DNA of 64,000 nt from Botrytis cinerea B05.10 (GCF_000143535.2 NC_037310.1:124001-188000); one strand, 5' to 3'. Counted from the stretch's first letter, positions 24,301-36,713 are shown. Notes: generated by a model not told the origin, from the sequence alone. Numbers and translations: made by a program.

Positions 24301-24724
24301 GAAACTTGCTTGTCTTGCCTCATCTTACCTGGCACCTCTTTAGCGAGGGAATTAAATGTAAGGTGTGAGCGTGTAAAGTTAATCAGTTCCACTTACAATT
24401 TCATCATCCCGAACCCGCACGCCAACAAGCAGATGAATTAACCCGCACGACAATCCGAACCCATCGCAATTCATCCCGATCTATTCATTGCGAGTAATTA
24501 TCACCGTCGCTTACTGTATTCCTTTCTTCTCTCATCGTCGAGAGCTCATCCCATTCCCTGAACCAACTTCTCAGGTACGCGCGATTCCGAGGCGCAAACA
24601 ATCCACGGTGGCGTCCGTTCTCACCCAAACGCAGTCGCAACTGTCTCTTCAACAACACTTAGATATCTCGTCGGAGGTCCTGGAATACGTGCAAGAGGAA
24701 CTGGAGGGGGAACCACAACCTTTG

Positions 24725-27711
24725 ATGATGGCGCAGGCAGGAGGGCCTAATCAAAATCCGCCAAATGACAAGAGAAGGGTCAAGGTCTATGAGTTGCGCG
24801 ATGGCGACTGGTTTGATAGAGGCACTGGCTTTTGCAGAGCCGACTTTATGGTGGTACGTTGATGCTTTCTTCTCTCAATCTTCACCCATCCATCTACTGT
24901 CTGCGCGCCGATTGTTCTTGTCCTTATCTTGCTCTCACATCTCCGTCGGGACTTGTTGCCTAACCACCCTGAACATATATAGGATAATGGCCCCGAAAAA
25001 TCAGACCCTAGAGTAATGGTGCAGTCGGAGGATCAGCCAGGGCGTATACTTCTAGAGACTAAGATCGTTAAAGGAGATGAATTTCAGAAACAGCAAGGTA
25101 TTTTGGATCAGCGCATGATTCCCACATTTCATACTAATGCGTGCCATGCAGAAACGCTCATAGTATGGACAGAACCGGATAGTGAGATGGATATGGCTCT
25201 CAGCTTTCAAGAAGCAGAGGGCTGCACGGCCGTGTGGTAAGTGGCATGTCGCGATTAACGCGTCATACGATGGTAGCGCATCTGAGCATTTTTCTGACGG
25301 TTGATTATTACAGGCGTTTTATCAATAATATACAAACGACCTTGGGTGGACATGGAGGAATTAGTATTGAGGGTAAGTTTAGCAACCTAAAATTTCAAGC
25401 ATGACATCTCGTTTGCCTTCATGGTGCTTACAATTTCCTATAGAAGATATTATATCTGATGACAACATCCCCGAGCTAAACATTCCAACGTCTCTCCCCA
25501 ATCCTTCACTAGGTAACCTGCCCGAACTGGAAATGCAATTAAGACAATTGAACAGCTCAACATCCGGACGCGAAGCCCTTACGAAATTGGTCATCAACGA
25601 AAACTATATCCGAAGATTGATACCACTGGTCGAAATAGCAGAAGATATGGAGGATCTACCAAGTCTACATCGACTTTGCAACATGATGAAGATAATAATT
25701 TTGCTGAATGACAATGCAATAATTGAGCATATCGTTACGGATGAGGTGGTTATTGGTGTTGTCGGAGCTTTAGAGTACGATTCGGATTTCCCAAGTCATA
25801 AGGCCAATCATCGACTTTGGTTAGGCAAAAAGGATAGATATAAGGAAGTTGTTGAGATACCCGATGAGAACATCATGAGGAAGATTCACAATACGAATCG
25901 ATTACAGTATCTCAAGGATGTTGTACTCGCCCGAATCTTGGATGACCCAACTTTCTCAGTTCTTAACGGCCTTATTTTCTTCAATCAAGTCGAGATTGTC
26001 CAATATCTACAGAATAACACGGCAGTTCTCAAGGAACTTTTTGGCATTTTTGGAAACCAAGAGACAGACCAGGAAAGGAAGAAAATGGCTGTACTTTTTA
26101 TACAGCAATGCTGTGCTATCGCGAAGAATTTGCAACCACCAGGACGACAAACGCTGTACAATAATTTTTTGAGTCATGGTCTTTTATCTGTCATTAACTT
26201 TGCTCTCAAACACAATGACGTCGGGGTGCGAGTGGGAGCCACAGATGTATTGGTTTCTATGATTGATCACGATCCTCAAATGATTCGTCAAACCATATTC
26301 CGACAAATGGCTGAGAAGCAAACTCTGCTAACTGATTCTCTGATCGATCTTCTTCTCGTGGAAGCGGATTTGGGTGTAAAGGCTCAAATAGCGGATGCGA
26401 TCAAGGTTCTTCTCGACCAAGGTAGTCATGTAGGACCATTGGAAGGACTCTCAAAAGCCAATGGTGCTGAATATGCAGCTCGAATTCGAAACCAAACAGA
26501 TCCCCAGCATGAACTTTTCCTCAATCAATTCTATGAAGAATCAGCGAAAAAATTGTTCAAACCTTTAGTGGATTTGAAAGGGCGCGAGGATATGAACTTT
26601 ACTGTCCATCAAGTATCTTTATTCATTTATTTGATAGAGATTCTCTGCTTTTTCATCAGACAACATATGCACCGCAGCAAATACTTTGTGCTATCAGAAG
26701 GATTAGCTCAACGCATCTCTCAACTTTTGGGGAGTCCAGAGAAGTACCTAAAATTAAGTAAGTTACTGTATGCTTGATAGCCTTCAACTTTACTAACAAA
26801 CTCTAGCTGCATTGAAGTTCTTCCGAAATTTGGTTGGTTTACAAGATGAATTTTACAATCAACAGATGATGCAAGATCATCTCTTTGAGCCAGTTTTAGA
26901 CCTTGTTATTGAAACAATGCCTAGAGATAATCTTTTAAATTCGGCATGTTTGGAGTTCTTCGAGTTCATTAAGAATCAAGGTTCTAGTACAAGGGTTTTG
27001 GTCAACCATTTGGTGGAAAACTATCGAGGAAAATTCGAGTCGATCACCTATGTTGACACTTTCACAAATTTCATTACAAGGTATGATAATAACCAAGGAT
27101 TTGCATCGAGTATGGAAACTTCGTTCCTCGATACCGAAGATGAAAGTCCGAAGAGACCTGAAACAGGTAGAGGTAGTAGATGGGGCTCAGGTATCAAGGA
27201 CTTGGATGCCGATGAAGAAGCCTATTTCAATACTTCTGATGATGAAGAGGAAAAATCTCAAGACCAGAGTTTGACAAATGGGGAACCACCTGTTTCGCAG
27301 CCTTTGGTTGATTACCCATCGGATGAAGAAAATGAAAATTCGGAAAATGATATTTCTGTAGGTATAACCTCTGCTCCACTGAGTCGGAGCCCTTCGCCAA
27401 AGCCATTAGCTTCCAAAGATTCCAGTGGAGATGAGTTGGTATTAACTCCTACCTCTTCCACGCCAACTCCACCAGAAAGATTATCGGAGAAACGCAGGAG
27501 AGAAGAAGATGAAGAAGATGAACTCGGCAAACTCTCCCATCACAAACGAAGAAGCTCTACCAGTTCTACAACATCAACAAATAGCGTGTTGAGGAGGAAA
27601 CAAAGCTTTAACAAAACTCGAGATGGTAATAATGGACCTAAAAAGATTGCAATCAGTTTGACTCCAGCTATCAAAACTGGTGGCGATAGCCCTGGTGGCA
27701 GTGCAAGTTGA
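24725..27711 (+). CDS. psy2: PP4 phosphatase regulatory subunit 3 (Psy2 / SMK-1 / SMEK family)
   Basis: Six exons (24725-24853, 24983-25097, 25152-25236, 25314-25372, 25444-26757, 26807-27711) join to 868 aa with all junctions in frame. The N-terminal PH/EVH1-like domain (about residues 15-125) starts RRVKVYELRDGDWFDRGTG and includes LIVWTEPDSEMDMALSFQE. The SMK-1 domain follows (about 160-350; NRLQYLKDVVLARILDDPTF), then helical ARM-like repeats. The C-terminal 200 residues are acidic and disordered, with a KRRREED / HHKRRSS basic patch that may act in nuclear import. In yeast and animals this subunit gives PP4 its substrate choice, for example in DNA-damage checkpoint recovery. The start is the first of two adjacent ATGs; the frame upstream has no ATG before it. 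Length fits fungal orthologues. Confidence 0.93.
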
Positions 27712-29608
27712 CATGCTATTACTTTGATTTCCAAATCTTTGTTAATGGACGATTAAGATTCTTCGGAGGACATGGGCGCTATTAATTGCACGAAATGGAG
27801 TTTGGGCGAAAGGAATGGAGGGAAATGGAATTGTTGCTGATTGATTGATATGAACATTCACCCAATTCCAATCGGTGACTGTGATTGCTTTATTGGTTTG
27901 CTTTTATTTTTGGCGCCAATATTTCAATTTTGCTTGCATCAAGATTCTTGGCTTTGGCTTGATTTTTTCGCTTTGGTTGAAAGGATGGGGGGAAACTTTG
28001 CGGAATCACTTGATTGTCAATTACTTGTACAGTAGAATTGGGACAGCGATATTTCTGGGAATGAATGGATGGATAGGTGGGATGGGAGGAAATCAAATGA
28101 TTAGGGAAGGAAGGGGGAGAGAAAAGAGGAAAGGAAAAGATGAGAACAGATGAGTTGATATCAGATGAACGATATTTTCTCTGTCAAATAGATGTTGACA
28201 TTGATAACAGTATGAAATGAACATCTCCAGCATCTTGATTGTTTGTTTTTGAATGGGTTTGATGCTAGAACTAGAAATGTCCTATTGGGAAGTGATGAAT
28301 GAATGATATTGACACGTGTTTTATTTTTAATTTATTTTATCAGAAATCTGTTCTCTCCCCTTTCCCTTTTCCATCCCATTATCTCGTGTCTGAGGGCCTC
28401 GGTCTTTACATCTTGCCATCCATACTCATCATTTCTTCCAACCTCACCTCCCCATATTATATTTCCTTCGCACATACATAGGCACATAGACAGTGATAGG
28501 CAAGGCTACGCACGAGGATACGAGAAACAGACAGGGCTGGCTGGCTGGCTGGCTGGCTGGCTACCGGACCCGACGTACGTACTGGGTAGGTAGAGTATAC
28601 AGGCTCGATGGGATGGACAGGTAATCAAGCCACGAACTGCCGCGTCAGCCAATCCGGTCGGGGTGGTGGCATTCGTAAGGGTTGATGGGCGGAGACGCTT
28701 GGACCAGGCTTGGATGTGGATGGGGATGGGGGGGGGGATGGGGCTCTCGGGCTCGGGGGCTGCATGTAATGTGTAATGTAATATAGTGTAGTGTAGTGTA
28801 GTGTAATGTAACAGTTTACGGGGTCGTGGGTTTTGTTTTGGAGAACGTGTTCTTATGTGCGATTGAGATTTGAGATTGACTGATTGATTGATGGGTTCCA
28901 ATTGATTGTTTTTATTATTTTATATATTTTATGTTTTATTTATTGGCTGGTTTATCTGTCTCTCTGTCTGTCTATCTGTCTCATTCATTCATTTGTTTGT
29001 TTGGGGTTTATCTATCTTACCTACCTACCTACCTACCTACCCGGCTTGTTGCTTGGTGATTCGTGTGGTTGTGTGGTTGTGTAGATATATTAGATACATA
29101 CATACATACATACATTCCTCTCTGACATTCTGCGGATTGGGTTGGAAAAACGGCAAAATCAGAGGAACCCAGAGACTGAGAGGAATTGGTGGAATTGGAG
29201 GGGGGGATTGAATGTTTAAGCTGCTAAGCTAATAAGCTAAGCTGAGCTGAGGGGAAATTGTCATTGTAATCGTACTTGCGATTGCGATTGGGATTGTGAG
29301 TGCAGGTTTGAAGAATCGAGAGTTTGCGCGATAGAACGAAAGGACGGACGGACGGACGGACGGACGGTGGATTTGGAGAGGCAGTTCGATTTCATTTATT
29401 TGGTTGATTGATTGATTGATTAGTTGATTGATTAGTTGATAAATCCAAACTCACATCTGCGGAGTTCCTGGCGGATTTCAAAGATTCGAATTCGAATTCG
29501 AGTGAGGAAGGGAAGAGATAAAAGAACGAAAAGGAAAGGAAAGAAAAGGAAAGGGAACGAAGATAAAGGGTTCTTTCTTGATACTCTACTCGGACTTCGA
29601 TCTTCGAT
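27712..29608. other. intergenic, microsatellite-rich
   Basis: No gene seen. Includes short tracts such as ctgg (28535-28562), cta/gtagt (28780-28805), tacc (29018-29042) and acgg (29341-29367). The last part is the ALG5 promoter. Confidence 0.6.
29341..29367. repeat. ACGG tetranucleotide tract
   Basis: Six to seven copies of acgg, about 240 bases before the ALG5 start codon. Confidence 0.85.
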
Positions 29609-29800
29609 ATGGACGGGTTACTGGAACTTCCGGTGCAGATACTAGGGGGGTTGTGGGAGGTGGTGAGGGATACGCCGGTGCATGTGTTGGGGGTGATTTT
29701 GATCGGGTTGTTGGGTTTGGGTTTGGGTTTGGTGAGTTTTGTCCTTTCTTTTCTTTTGGAGGGGGGGGGTTGGGGATTACAGTTATGAGAGAGAGGGAGA

Positions 29801-29890
<90 letters not shown>

Positions 29891-31208
29891 CTCTGCGATG
29901 GAATTAAAATCTCATACTTTGAAAGTTTTGGAAATCTTGCTAATACTCTACCCATCAGATATACGCCCTCCTCCTCCTCGTCGCGCCAGTCCCTAGACCT
30001 CCATACCCATCCGAAAAAACATACATCACAACCACTCCATCCGGAACCACCGAAACCAAGCCCCTCACCTGTTGGTATGATTCCTGGGTCGCGCATCGCG
30101 AAGCCTCGGTTTCGAAAAGCGATTCTTGCCCTGCAAACACTATCCGCACCGGCGCCATCGAGCCCGCAACTCTCGAAATGAGTCTGGTGGTCCCGGCATA
30201 CAATGAAGAAGAACGCCTCATCGGCATGTTGGAAGAAGCGCTTTCGTTTCTCGATACGACATATGGACGAGTGGCGCGCGGAACGGGAACAGGCACAGGC
30301 TATGAGATTTTATTGGTGAATGATGGGAGTCGCGATCGCACGGTCGAGATCGCGTTGGATTTTTCGCGGAAGAATGGCTTGCATGATGTTTTGAGAATTG
30401 TGACGTTGGAGGAGAATCGCGGGAAGGGGGGTGCGGTGACGCATGGGATGCGACATGTGAGGGGTGAGTATGCGGTGTTTGCGGATGCGGATGGAGCGAG
30501 TCGGTTTGCGGATTTGGGAAAACTTGTAAAGGGGGTTAGAGAAGTGGTGGATGAGGAGGGGAGAGGTGTGGCGGTGGGAAGTAGAGCTTGGTTGGTGGGA
30601 AGTGAAGCGGTTGTTAAGGTACTTCTTCTTTCTTTCATTTCCCCCTTTTTCTTAATGCATCACTCCATTGGGGACGGAAATTGGTAGCGTAGCGGGAGGA
30701 AAACATTTCATGTTTTCTTTTCTTGACTATACTATATTTCCTACTTCCACTTCCACAAATCCCCCTTTTAACCTTCCCATCAAACCCCCCAACTAACATC
30801 CCCCACCCCCAGCGTTCCGCCCTCCGCAACACCCTAATGCACTCCTTCCACCTCCTACTCCGACTCCTCACACCCCCCGCCACCTCCCGCATCCGCGACA
30901 CACAATGCGGATTCAAACTTTTCACGCGCGCCGCCCTCCCACACATCATCCCGTACATGCATGCCGAGGGCTGGATTTTCGACGTCGAAATGCTCATGTT
31001 GGCTGAGAGTGCGCCGGGGGTAGAGGATGCGGAGAAAGGAAAAGGAAATGGAGGAAAGGCAAAAGGCATCAAAGTTTCCGAACAACCGATTGCGTGGCAG
31101 GAGGTCGGAGGCAGTAAATTGAATGTGATGTGGGATAGTTTGGGCATGGCATGGGGATTGGCGGTTTTGAGAGGGGGGTGGGGAATGGGTGTTTGGAGGA
31201 GGAGGTGA
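29609..31208 (+). CDS. alg5: dolichyl-phosphate beta-glucosyltransferase ALG5
   Basis: Three exons (29609-29731, 29959-30618, 30813-31208) give 392 aa. The enzyme moves glucose from UDP-glucose to dolichyl phosphate on the cytosolic face of the ER, making the donor for N-glycan assembly. The N-terminal membrane anchor (about residues 25-50) is split by intron 1. The GT2 catalytic domain begins MSLVVPAYNEEERL near residue 115, followed by LLVNDGSRDRTVE, RGKGGAVTHGMRH, the metal-binding FADADGASRF and IRDTQCGFKLFTR; the last acidic GWIFDVEML supports GT2 catalysis. All are typical of ALG5. Intron 1 (227 bases) contains a long GA tract; intron 2 is 194 bases. Odd point: a Gly/Lys-rich low-complexity insert (EKGKGNGGKAKG) sits near the C terminus. 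Confidence 0.93.
29786..29888. repeat. GA dinucleotide tract inside ALG5 intron 1
   Basis: About 100 bases of gaga with a few ggg interruptions at the left end. It lies wholly within the first intron of the ALG5 model. Confidence 0.95.
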
Positions 31209-31538
31209 GATTTTTGGGGGGGTGGGGGTTTGTGCTTGGGATTGTCGGGTAAGATGATGCTGTTGATGGGATGGGATGGCTAGCTAGCTAGCTAGCTACC
31301 TGGCTACTTGGTAGATAGATAGATAAATGAGTAGATAAATGGGCGTACGTATGTATGTATTATGCATGTATGCAAGGATAGATAAATAGACGGGCAAGCT
31401 GGGAATCTCACATGCGTTATATTATGGATGTATGTGTATACATATAAAATGAGAATGAGAATGAGAAAGAACAAGAACAAAAAAGAGAACCGAAACGAGA
31501 ATAAATCAACATGAAAGTTGAAATAAAGATACTACTAT

Positions 31539-31579
<41 letters not shown>

Positions 31580-32502
31580 CTACTACTCCTACTACTCCTA
31601 CTACTACTAGAAAAGAGAAAACAAAACAAGACAAGGGACTTCTTTCATATTTTGTTATGTGGACTGTGGACTGTGGATTGTGGATTGTGGATGGATGGAT
31701 ACACATACAATACGGTATATAGTATATAGTATATAATATCCCAGGCCTTTCTTTCTTTCTTTCTCTCCCTCTTTTATTAGTTTCTTCTCGGAAGGGCGGG
31801 GGGGGAAGTGTGTATGTATAGATACTCGAGAAGTATGATTGATTGGCATCTTGGAGGAATAAATTTATGTTAGTTTCTTTTCGAGAGGTGAAAAAAGTGT
31901 GTATGTCTACCTATATATGATGTATATTATATATACCTAGGTGTATTGTATGTATGTATATATGTATGTATGTATATTATATATACTCGAGAGATATAAT
32001 TAACATCTTTGAATACTAAAGATTGTTATCTTTGAGGAACAAAGTTGCTAAATTACAATACCATGCATTCAAAAGTACAGAAACAATAATGATAGATTCA
32101 ATAAAAAGTGTATTAATTAGGTATAAGTACGTGTGTAATCTACAAAAACGAAAGAAGAAGAATTTCATACATCTCCCCTCTCCTCTTCCCCCAACCCAAC
32201 ACCTGCATTATATGTATGCACATCTCTGGATAGTAATTGGATTTCCGGCAATTTCGCAGAAATCTCAAAATACTATACCCTTATTACCAGAACATAAGTT
32301 TGTGAATCTCTCATCTATCATCTCTCGTAGTCATCTAATCCTTTTTCTGTTCATCCATCTGGATGGACCTGTGTATCCACAACCTTGTGAATATTTCGTC
32401 TTTCCCAGAGATCAAATGAGCCCATTGAAGTGGCCTATGACTTGACATGTACAGCCTCCACTTCCCTATTTGACCAGGGTAGGAATACGGTAAAGTAAAC
32501 AT
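31209..32502. other. convergent intergenic region between ALG5 and ERG25
   Basis: No gene seen. Contains tracts of agct/gata type, an ACT repeat (31530-31609) and AT-rich ATGTAT stretches; presumably both 3' untranslated regions lie here. Confidence 0.6.
31530..31609. repeat. ACT trinucleotide tract
   Basis: About 26 copies of act/tac with a few ctcc interruptions. Open frames through it are pure low-complexity and not genes. Confidence 0.9.
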
Positions 32503-33582
32503 TTACTGAGCCTTCTTTGCAACCTTTGCTTCCTTTTCCATCTTTCTCTCTCTTCTTCTCTTAGCAGCTTCAGGTCCACTCTCGGTATCCAAAACATAAT
32601 CCCACCATCTGAAACTACTTGCGTAGTTTCCGATAAACTTCTCATGATGGGTATCATGATGTTCAGCGCCAGCCCAGAAAGGCAAGAAATGATGCAAAGA
32701 CCAAGGAAATTCATAACCACTGTGAGCATCAATGGCTTGGAAAAGTCTGCACACAATCCAAATATACATAGTCAAGATGTGAAGATTTCCGGTGAACATA
32801 ACCCAAAGAATGGGAGAACCAACTGTACCGAGACCGAGGACCATAACTTCGATTGGTGATGCGTATTCGGCAGCGAGACCAAAGGGCGCAGAGTATTGAT
32901 GATGAATTTTGTGAATTTTCTTGTAGAGCCATCCGTAGTGCATGGCGCGATGCATCCAATAATGCCAGGTGTCTTCTAGAACGAAAAAGATGGCGACTTG
33001 GTAGGCAATGGTGAAGAGAGATGGGAAAGGAACATCAGTACCCATTCCAAAGTATTTGGCCATTGGGTGGAAGAGGTAAATTTGAGGAAGTTCGACAGTG
33101 AAATGGGAGAGGAGAACGAGTTTTGTGCATGTCCATTGTTCGGCGGCGGTAGGGATTTTATTCTGGAGGGAGAAATGGTTAGCGAATGTTAACTTGAGAT
33201 GTTGATACTGAAGTTTCTGTAGGTGTGACGAGAGGAATTGGAATTGTCTTACCCCTTGAATCTTGTATTTGTTGAAGTACGGAATTTGATCGATGATAAT
33301 CCAAGGAAGACTTCGACCAAAGTAAAAGACTTCATGCATCACAAAACTCATGATGCCAGTGGCAAGGACATCATTTTGCATGTACGCGTACCAACTCTAT
33401 TGAATAATTAGCAGGTGTCCTTGGGAGATGGTTGACGATATCTGGACACAAAGCCAAGATGCACTTACCGCCCAGAGTCTTTCAAAGATGTTGAGGTGAA
33501 CATTGTATTTGCTCAACTCGTCATAAATACCCAAAAAGGTTTCTGGAGTTGCAGCAATGGTGGCATTGGATAGGACATCCAT
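32503..33582 (-). CDS. erg25: C-4 methylsterol oxidase ERG25
   Basis: Exons 33582-33469, 33396-33253 and 33162-32503 on the minus strand give 305 aa, the usual size. The enzyme oxidises the C-4 methyl groups of sterol intermediates in the ER membrane. The three di-iron histidine boxes of the fatty-acid hydroxylase/sterol desaturase family are present: HRAMH, HKIHH and HDTHH, with [12 protein letters not shown] between the second and third. Hydrophobic segments flank them, and the tail [18 protein letters not shown] is a lysine-rich ER-retrieval type end. The start ATG gives [20 protein letters not shown]. Intron 1 is 72 bases (GTAAGT..TAG). Intron 2 is 90 bases (GTAAGA..CAG), an exact multiple of three without a stop. 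ERG1 lies upstream in the opposite direction. Confidence 0.94.
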
Positions 33583-35210
33583 AGCTGCGAGTTTAGCTAT
33601 GGGAAAGGGAAGAGGGAAATCCAAAGAATGAAGGAATGGAGTTGTAGCCAGAAGGAAGAAAAGAAGGAGGAGGAAGGTTTTTGTGTCCAGTCCAGTGCTA
33701 CTAGTCAAGCAGAAGCGTGTCAGGGTAGAGAATGAGATTAGATTGACTGATTGATAAATAGTTTATTTTAATATGGATGGGATGGGATGGGATGGGATGG
33801 ATTCTTTCTCTGGTGTCTGTCGAACCACAATTGGCTATCGGAAGGGAAAATTCCCGGTAAGGGTAAGGTGTCGGTCGATGCGAGCGTGGGCGTGGGTACG
33901 GGTAAGGGTACGGCTCTTGCTTGATTGGGTAAAGGAGAGCCAGAAATGATTCATTCAGCCTTTTGGGGAGGGCGTGTCACGTGCACGGGTGGTCTGGCTC
34001 GAGCATGGACAGTGCGGAGCGTGATCTTGCGTGTTATCGGGATTTGAGATACCGATGGGAGGATGGATGGGATCATGTTGGGTGAGAATCAAGTGACAAT
34101 CAAGTGACCATCAAGCGATAAATGAGCTGGTGTTTGAAACCGACGCTGCAGGTATCGATGATTGGCTCTTCGGGATATGAAATGTGTTCCTTCGACGCGT
34201 CTCACTGGCGTATATCAAATTCTGATTACATAATACCTGGGCAAGTACTGGGCAAGTACTCGTCGCATGCATTTCTCCCAGTAATCCTCAGCCTTTGCCT
34301 CTCTTCGTGTTCGTACCTGAAAATCCATCCTGATCCAATCAAGTCCCTTCCCAGCGCTACCCCTTTTTTGACTTTCCCTTGCATTCTAGTCCACTTTCCC
34401 GATTTCTTCTGGAATGCGATTACATAATCAGCAGAACTTTCACTCTGGCACTTCTTCTTCTTCTGTTCCCGATGCCAAGCCAACGTCGCTTAATCATCAC
34501 TGTCCATTGGACATCTCGGCCAATCACCGTCCACACCGGGACATAGAAATTCCCTACCGCCACATCGCATTTGGTCAGGCAGGGGTTCAACAAGCGTACC
34601 AGGCCAGGTATGATTTTTTATCTTTCATATGATAATGCTCTGCTTTCCTAGGTACGGTACCGCACTCCCTCCCTCCACGGGCTAGAAAAGTCTAGAAATG
34701 AGCGAGCGAATAGAGACGGCCAGGATAGGATAGGTGGATGGGCATTTTAATCGTAAGATTTCACGTTGGAAACATAATATACTCATCATCAGTCAGTTCA
34801 TGTTGGCCAGAGAGAGCGAGAGAGCGAGAGAGAGGAAATCAGCTCATTCTTTATTGTTTTGTTGATATATACTTACATACCTACATACATACACACATCG
34901 CATTTTGATTTCTTAAAATCCCTTTTTTTCCTACACCTACCGACGGTTCATGACGGGATATGTTATATGCTGCTTCCAAACATTCATTCATTCATTGCGC
35001 ATTCACTCATATGATTCATTGATTGATCGATCGATTGATTCACACTCAAGAGTCATATACGAATAATTGCTGTCATACCTGCCTTCCCTCTTCCTCTTAT
35101 TGTCGCAGATATTATATCTGCAAACTTACCGCCTACACACTTCCATACCTATCTACTTGTCTACAACATCCTCAACTCTCACATACCAAACCCCCAAATC
35201 CGATTCCAAA
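33583..35210. promoter_or_regulatory. divergent promoter interval of ERG25 and ERG1
   Basis: The 1.6-kb gap separates two ergosterol genes that point away from each other. Candidate sites: CACGTG at 33978-33983, of the E-box type bound by fungal SREBP-family factors, and TATACGA at 35056-35062, the reverse of the yeast sterol element core TCGTATA. Both are short and could occur by chance. A gatgg tract lies at 33773-33800. No gene is supported inside. Confidence 0.45.
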
Positions 35211-36713
35211 ATGTCAAAACCCTACTCCATACAAGCCGCCAGTGAAGAAAGACGTCGCGTCTACCACGAAGCAGATGTAGTCGTGGTCGGCGCCGGTATA
35301 TTTGGTTGCGCAATAGCTTATGCACTTGCCCAACAAGGTCGCAGTGTCATTCTTCTCGAACGTTGGCTTAAAGAACCCGATCGTATAGTCGGCGAACTGC
35401 TCCAGCCAGGTGGTGTTTCCGCACTCGAGAAACTTGGTCTCGCACATTGTTTAGAAGGGATCGATTCGATAAGGGTGAAAGGATATGAAGTTATATACCA
35501 TGGAACACCCGTCACCATACCTTATCCACCAAATGCTGGCGCAGCACAAGAAGGAGGATTCAAAGCATCGGAGAATGAAAAAAGTGCCAGACCAGAGGGA
35601 AGAAGTTTTCATCATGGAAGATTTATTTCGCAATTGAGGAAAGCGTGTGCAAGTCAGCCCAATATTACAATTGTCGAAACAGAAGTCACAGAAACCATAA
35701 CTGGTGGGCACAACTCAACTCAAGTTCTCGGAGTCCACACACGAACTACCAATCCATCTACGGGCGAAAAAGAAGCAGATTGTTATTTTGGCCATCTCAC
35801 CATCATCGCAGATGGATATGCCTCCAAATTCCGCAAGCAATACATCAACAAAACTCCCATTGTCAAAAGTAAATTCTACGCTCTAGAATTAATAGATTGT
35901 CCCATGCCAGCTCCCAATCATGGAATCGTAGTCCTCTCGGACGTCTCCCCAGTTCTCCTCTATCAAATCGGTACCCACGAAACTCGCGCTCTAATAGATA
36001 TTCCCGACAATACTCCTGCTGCATCTGCCGCTGCAGGTGGCGTACGAAATTATATTCATACCGTCGTCCTCCCAATCTTACCGCCACAAGTTCGACCCTG
36101 TTTCCTCAAAGCCCTTGAAGATGGCAAAATTCCCCGCAGCATGCCAAACAGTTTTCTCCCTCCATCCACGCAAACCCAAAAAGGAGTTCTTCTCCTTGGG
36201 GATGCAATGAATATGCGTCATCCTTTAACTGGCGGTGGCATGACTGTAGCCTTCAATGATGTTGTTCTCCTATCCTCTTTACTTTCTCCATCCAACATCC
36301 CAAATTTAAACGACACGGTCGCTATAAGTAAAGCTATGAAAGAATTCCATTGGCGTCGCAAATCTCTTTCTTCTATCATCAATATCCTCGCCCAAGCTCT
36401 CTATGCACTTTTTGCAGCTAATGATCCACAACTTAAGACATTACAAAAAGGATGCTTTTATTATTTCAAAAGAGGAGGGAATTGTATTGAAGGTCCTGCA
36501 GGATTATTGGCGGGAATTATTAGACAACCGTTAGTATTGATTTATCACTTTTTTTCAGTGGCAGTATTAGCGATTTGGATCTTGATGGGAGATATTATGG
36601 GAGGAATAAAAGGATTTTGGAAGGCTCCTTGGGCAATAGAACAGAGTATGGAGGTTTTTTGGAAGGCGTGTGTGGTTATCGTTCCATTTATGTGGAGCGA
36701 GTTGAGAAGTTAA
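35211..36713 (+). CDS. erg1: squalene epoxidase (squalene monooxygenase) ERG1
   Basis: A single exon of 500 aa. It is the FAD enzyme that turns squalene into 2,3-oxidosqualene in the ER, and the target of allylamine antifungals. The ADP-binding fold VVVVGAGIFGCAIAYALAQQG lies near residues 23-43, the GELLQPGG motif near 65-72, and the second FAD motif LLGDAMNMRHPLTGGGMTVAFND near 328-350. C-terminal hydrophobic segments (about 435-465) serve as membrane anchor. The ATG at 35211 follows ccaaa and gives MSKPYSIQAASEERR. The frame is open upstream to 35067, but that part translates to leader-like sequence without family similarity, so it was left out. No frame break was seen. Confidence 0.93.
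   Translation: MSKPYSIQAASEERRRVYHEADVVVVGAGIFGCAIAYALAQQGRSVILLERWLKEPDRIVGELLQPGGVSALEKLGLAHCLEGIDSIRVKGYEVIYHGTPVTIPYPPNAGAAQEGGFKASENEKSARPEGRSFHHGRFISQLRKACASQPNITIVETEVTETITGGHNSTQVLGVHTRTTNPSTGEKEADCYFGHLTIIADGYASKFRKQYINKTPIVKSKFYALELIDCPMPAPNHGIVVLSDVSPVLLYQIGTHETRALIDIPDNTPAASAAAGGVRNYIHTVVLPILPPQVRPCFLKALEDGKIPRSMPNSFLPPSTQTQKGVLLLGDAMNMRHPLTGGGMTVAFNDVVLLSSLLSPSNIPNLNDTVAISKAMKEFHWRRKSLSSIINILAQALYALFAANDPQLKTLQKGCFYYFKRGGNCIEGPAGLLAGIIRQPLVLIYHFFSVAVLAIWILMGDIMGGIKGFWKAPWAIEQSMEVFWKACVVIVPFMWSELRS

Larger units (their letters stand above)
19532..24724. other. 5.2-kb divergent intergenic region, no supported gene
   Basis: Lies between the minus-strand gene at 18698-19531 and the plus-strand psy2 gene. 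It holds several microsatellites and a 24-base T run. Short open frames between about 21600 and 24400 overlap on both strands and lack domain-like composition. It may contain promoters, long leaders or a non-coding transcript; nothing in the sequence decides this. Confidence 0.5.

Noticed and set aside
29392..30096. 234-codon minus-strand frame with long Ser-Leu repeats
   Set aside because: It is the GA microsatellite read as codons and is antisense to the ALG5 gene.
33597..33708. Longer N terminus for ERG25 starting at an upstream in-frame codon
   Set aside because: The upstream part is a hydrophobic leader not expected for the family, and the ATG at 33582 gives the usual length.
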